Shown here piece after piece: positions 4,493 to 5,707 of a stretch of 5,707 bases of DNA. Positions within the stretch are counted from its first letter, which is position 1. Each line of letters begins with the position of its first letter. The notes under the pieces are model-generated. The model was not told where the DNA came from, ran no database searches, and saw nothing but the letters and a program-made list of their open reading frames with translations. A program made the position numbers and the translations under genes. Source of the stretch: Rhodospirillales bacterium (GTDB lineage: Bacteria > Pseudomonadota > Alphaproteobacteria > Acetobacterales > Acetobacteraceae); contig JAGWIL010000116.1 in the NCBI GenBank assembly GCA_028866335.1, forward strand, positions 1 to 5,707, written 5' to 3'.

Positions 4493-5707
4493 CTAGCCCG
4501 GCAACTCCACCGACACCCGCAACCCCCCGCCCGGCCGATCCAGCAGCAGAATGCCGCCGCCATGGGCGACAACGATATCCCGCGCGATGGCCAGGCCAAG
4601 CCCGGTGCCGCCAGGGTCTTCGCTTTCAAATGGCTTCAGCAGCGTCTCGCGTTTCTGTTCGGGTATGCCTGGGCCGTTATCGTCGATGAAAATTTGCACG
4701 CTGGCGCCGTTGCGCGCGGCGCTCACCCAGATCAGGCTGGCATGGCGGCGGGCATTGTCGATAAGGTTGGTGAAAGCGCGCCGCATGGCTTCCGGGCGCA
4801 GCGTTACCATCATGGTCTCCGGTGCGGAAAGGCTTATGGTTGCACCTGAGCGTTTCGCGGCAACACAGATTTCCTCCAGCAGCACGGGCAGGTCTGTTGG
4901 CACAGCCTGTTCGCTGCCCTCACCCCTGGCGAAGTTGAGGTAGATGCCAATGAGATGCTCCATCTCGGCGATATCGCTTTCCATGTCCTGCAAATCGTCC
5001 GGGGTAACGCTGGGCTGCATGGCCAACGCGAGGCGCAGGCGGGTAAGCGGCGTGCGTAAATCATGGCTCACCCCGGCCAGCATTGTGGTGCGCTGAGAGA
5101 GGAAGCGGCGCAGGCGTTCCTGCATCCGGTTAAAGGCGGTGGCGGCCCGGCGCACCTCAATCGCACCTTCCGGGCGGATCGGCCCGTTATCCCGCCCCAT
5201 GCCGAAGGCTTCCGCGGCTTCCGCCAGGCGTTTAATGCCGCGCACCTGGGTGCGCAGAAACAGCGCCGCCAGAAACACCAGCAGCAATGCAGAGCCGATC
5301 AGCCAAATGAGAAACAGGTAAAAGGTGCCGATGAACAGCCGCTTGCGCGGCACATCGACGCTGATGACCCCATCCGCCATCTGTATATTCACCCGCAAGA
5401 AGCCAGGATGTTCATGCCAGGCGACATTGAAGGGGCGGTGAACATCCTGTGCCAGGGCCTGGGCAAGGTCTGTATCCACCGGGCCGGGCGCATCGGGCGG
5501 CGGCAGATGCCGCAAGGTTTCGTTCCGTATGAAACGGCTTTGGAAGGTGAAATGAATGTCGCCTTCCTGCATCACCAACGTGCGCCTTGTGGGGTCGCGG
5601 TCAATCTGGTCGATCATGAAGCCGATCTCGCCGGCCACGGCGCCGGCCAGGCGGCGGGAGAGTTCATCGAGATGTGTGCCGTAGAAAATTTCCAGCGCCA
5701 CACCTTG
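4493..5707 (-). CDS. EnvZ-like two-component sensor histidine kinase (5' end beyond window)
   Basis: This is an inner-membrane sensor kinase that phosphorylates itself and then a response regulator. Numbering from the GTG at 5701, the parts are: a periplasmic sensor region (1 to about 120); a membrane segment at about 122-149 (LFIGTFYLFLIWLIG and on); a HAMP domain (about 150-202); the dimerisation/phosphoacceptor box GVSHDLRTPL with H213; the N box NLIDNARRHA (N312, N316); the G1 box DDNGPGIP (D341); and the G2 box GTGLGLAIA (365-373). The protein ends soon after the last ATPase strand, as is usual. Codons upstream of 5701 stay open to the window edge, and the first membrane segment expected of an EnvZ-type protein is absent, so the gene is almost surely cut by the window rather than starting at that GTG. 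A response regulator gene probably lies just beyond. The signal is unknown; EnvZ-type osmosensing is only one option. Confidence 0.93.
   Translation of the reverse strand, partial: QGVALEIFYGTHLDELSRRLAGAVAGEIGFMIDQIDRDPTRRTLVMQEGDIHFTFQSRFIRNETLRHLPPPDAPGPVDTDLAQALAQDVHRPFNVAWHEHPGFLRVNIQMADGVISVDVPRKRLFIGTFYLFLIWLIGSALLLVFLAALFLRTQVRGIKRLAEAAEAFGMGRDNGPIRPEGAIEVRRAATAFNRMQERLRRFLSQRTTMLAGVSHDLRTPLTRLRLALAMQPSVTPDDLQDMESDIAEMEHLIGIYLNFARGEGSEQAVPTDLPVLLEEICVAAKRSGATISLSAPETMMVTLRPEAMRRAFTNLIDNARRHASLIWVSAARNGASVQIFIDDNGPGIPEQKRETLLKPFESEDPGGTGLGLAIARDIVVAHGGGILLLDRPGGGLRVSVELPG

Noticed and set aside
4493..5701. Complete sensor kinase starting at GTG 5701
   Set aside because: The frame stays open to the window edge, and the expected first membrane segment ahead of the periplasmic domain is missing, so the gene is treated as truncated by the window.

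Overview
This is a GC-rich bacterial window with conventional start codons, Shine-Dalgarno sites and tightly packed genes. The gene set (tryptophanyl-tRNA synthetase, a LysR regulator divergent from an NmrA-type reductase, an EnvZ-like sensor kinase) and the codon use suggest an alphaproteobacterium, possibly of the Acetobacteraceae/Rhodospirillales type. That placement is an inference from gene style; no rRNA or marker phylogeny is available here.

Layout. At 1-22 there may be the last codons of an upstream gene. From 52 to 2465 three genes run on the plus strand as a likely operon: trpS (52-1056); a small [4Fe-4S] protein resembling group 4 [NiFe]-hydrogenase small subunits (1073-1609); and a Rossmann-fold NAD(P)-binding protein of the extended SDR/NDUFA9-like type (1578-2465), which overlaps its neighbour by 32 bases. 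A LysR-family regulator (2471-3379, minus strand) converges on this operon with only 5 bases between the stop codons. It is divergent from an NmrA-like NAD(P)-binding oxidoreductase (3490-4353, plus strand). The 110-base gap between them carries both ribosome binding sites and a 6+6 base inverted repeat that could be a LysR operator. This is the classic arrangement of a LysR regulator and its target. From 4493 to the right edge, on the minus strand, lies an EnvZ-type sensor histidine kinase whose N-terminus, including the first membrane segment, is cut off by the window end.

The most unusual part is non-coding. The whole gap between the convergent NmrA-like and kinase genes (4350-4490) is filled by two long palindromic units in opposite orientation. 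They share the same arms (TTAGAG...GACAT / ATGTC...CTCTAA) and the same asymmetric 3-base bulge, but have unrelated central hairpins. The element supplies the stop codon of the NmrA-like gene and ends 2 bases short of the kinase stop codon. It looks like a dispersed intergenic palindromic repeat pair (REP/BIME-like or a small MITE) and may act as a two-way transcript end.

No tRNA, rRNA, CRISPR array, insertion sequence or complete new defence-type system is visible. The other point worth following is the hydrogenase-like small subunit, which stands apart from any catalytic partner and is joined to an NAD(P)-binding protein.
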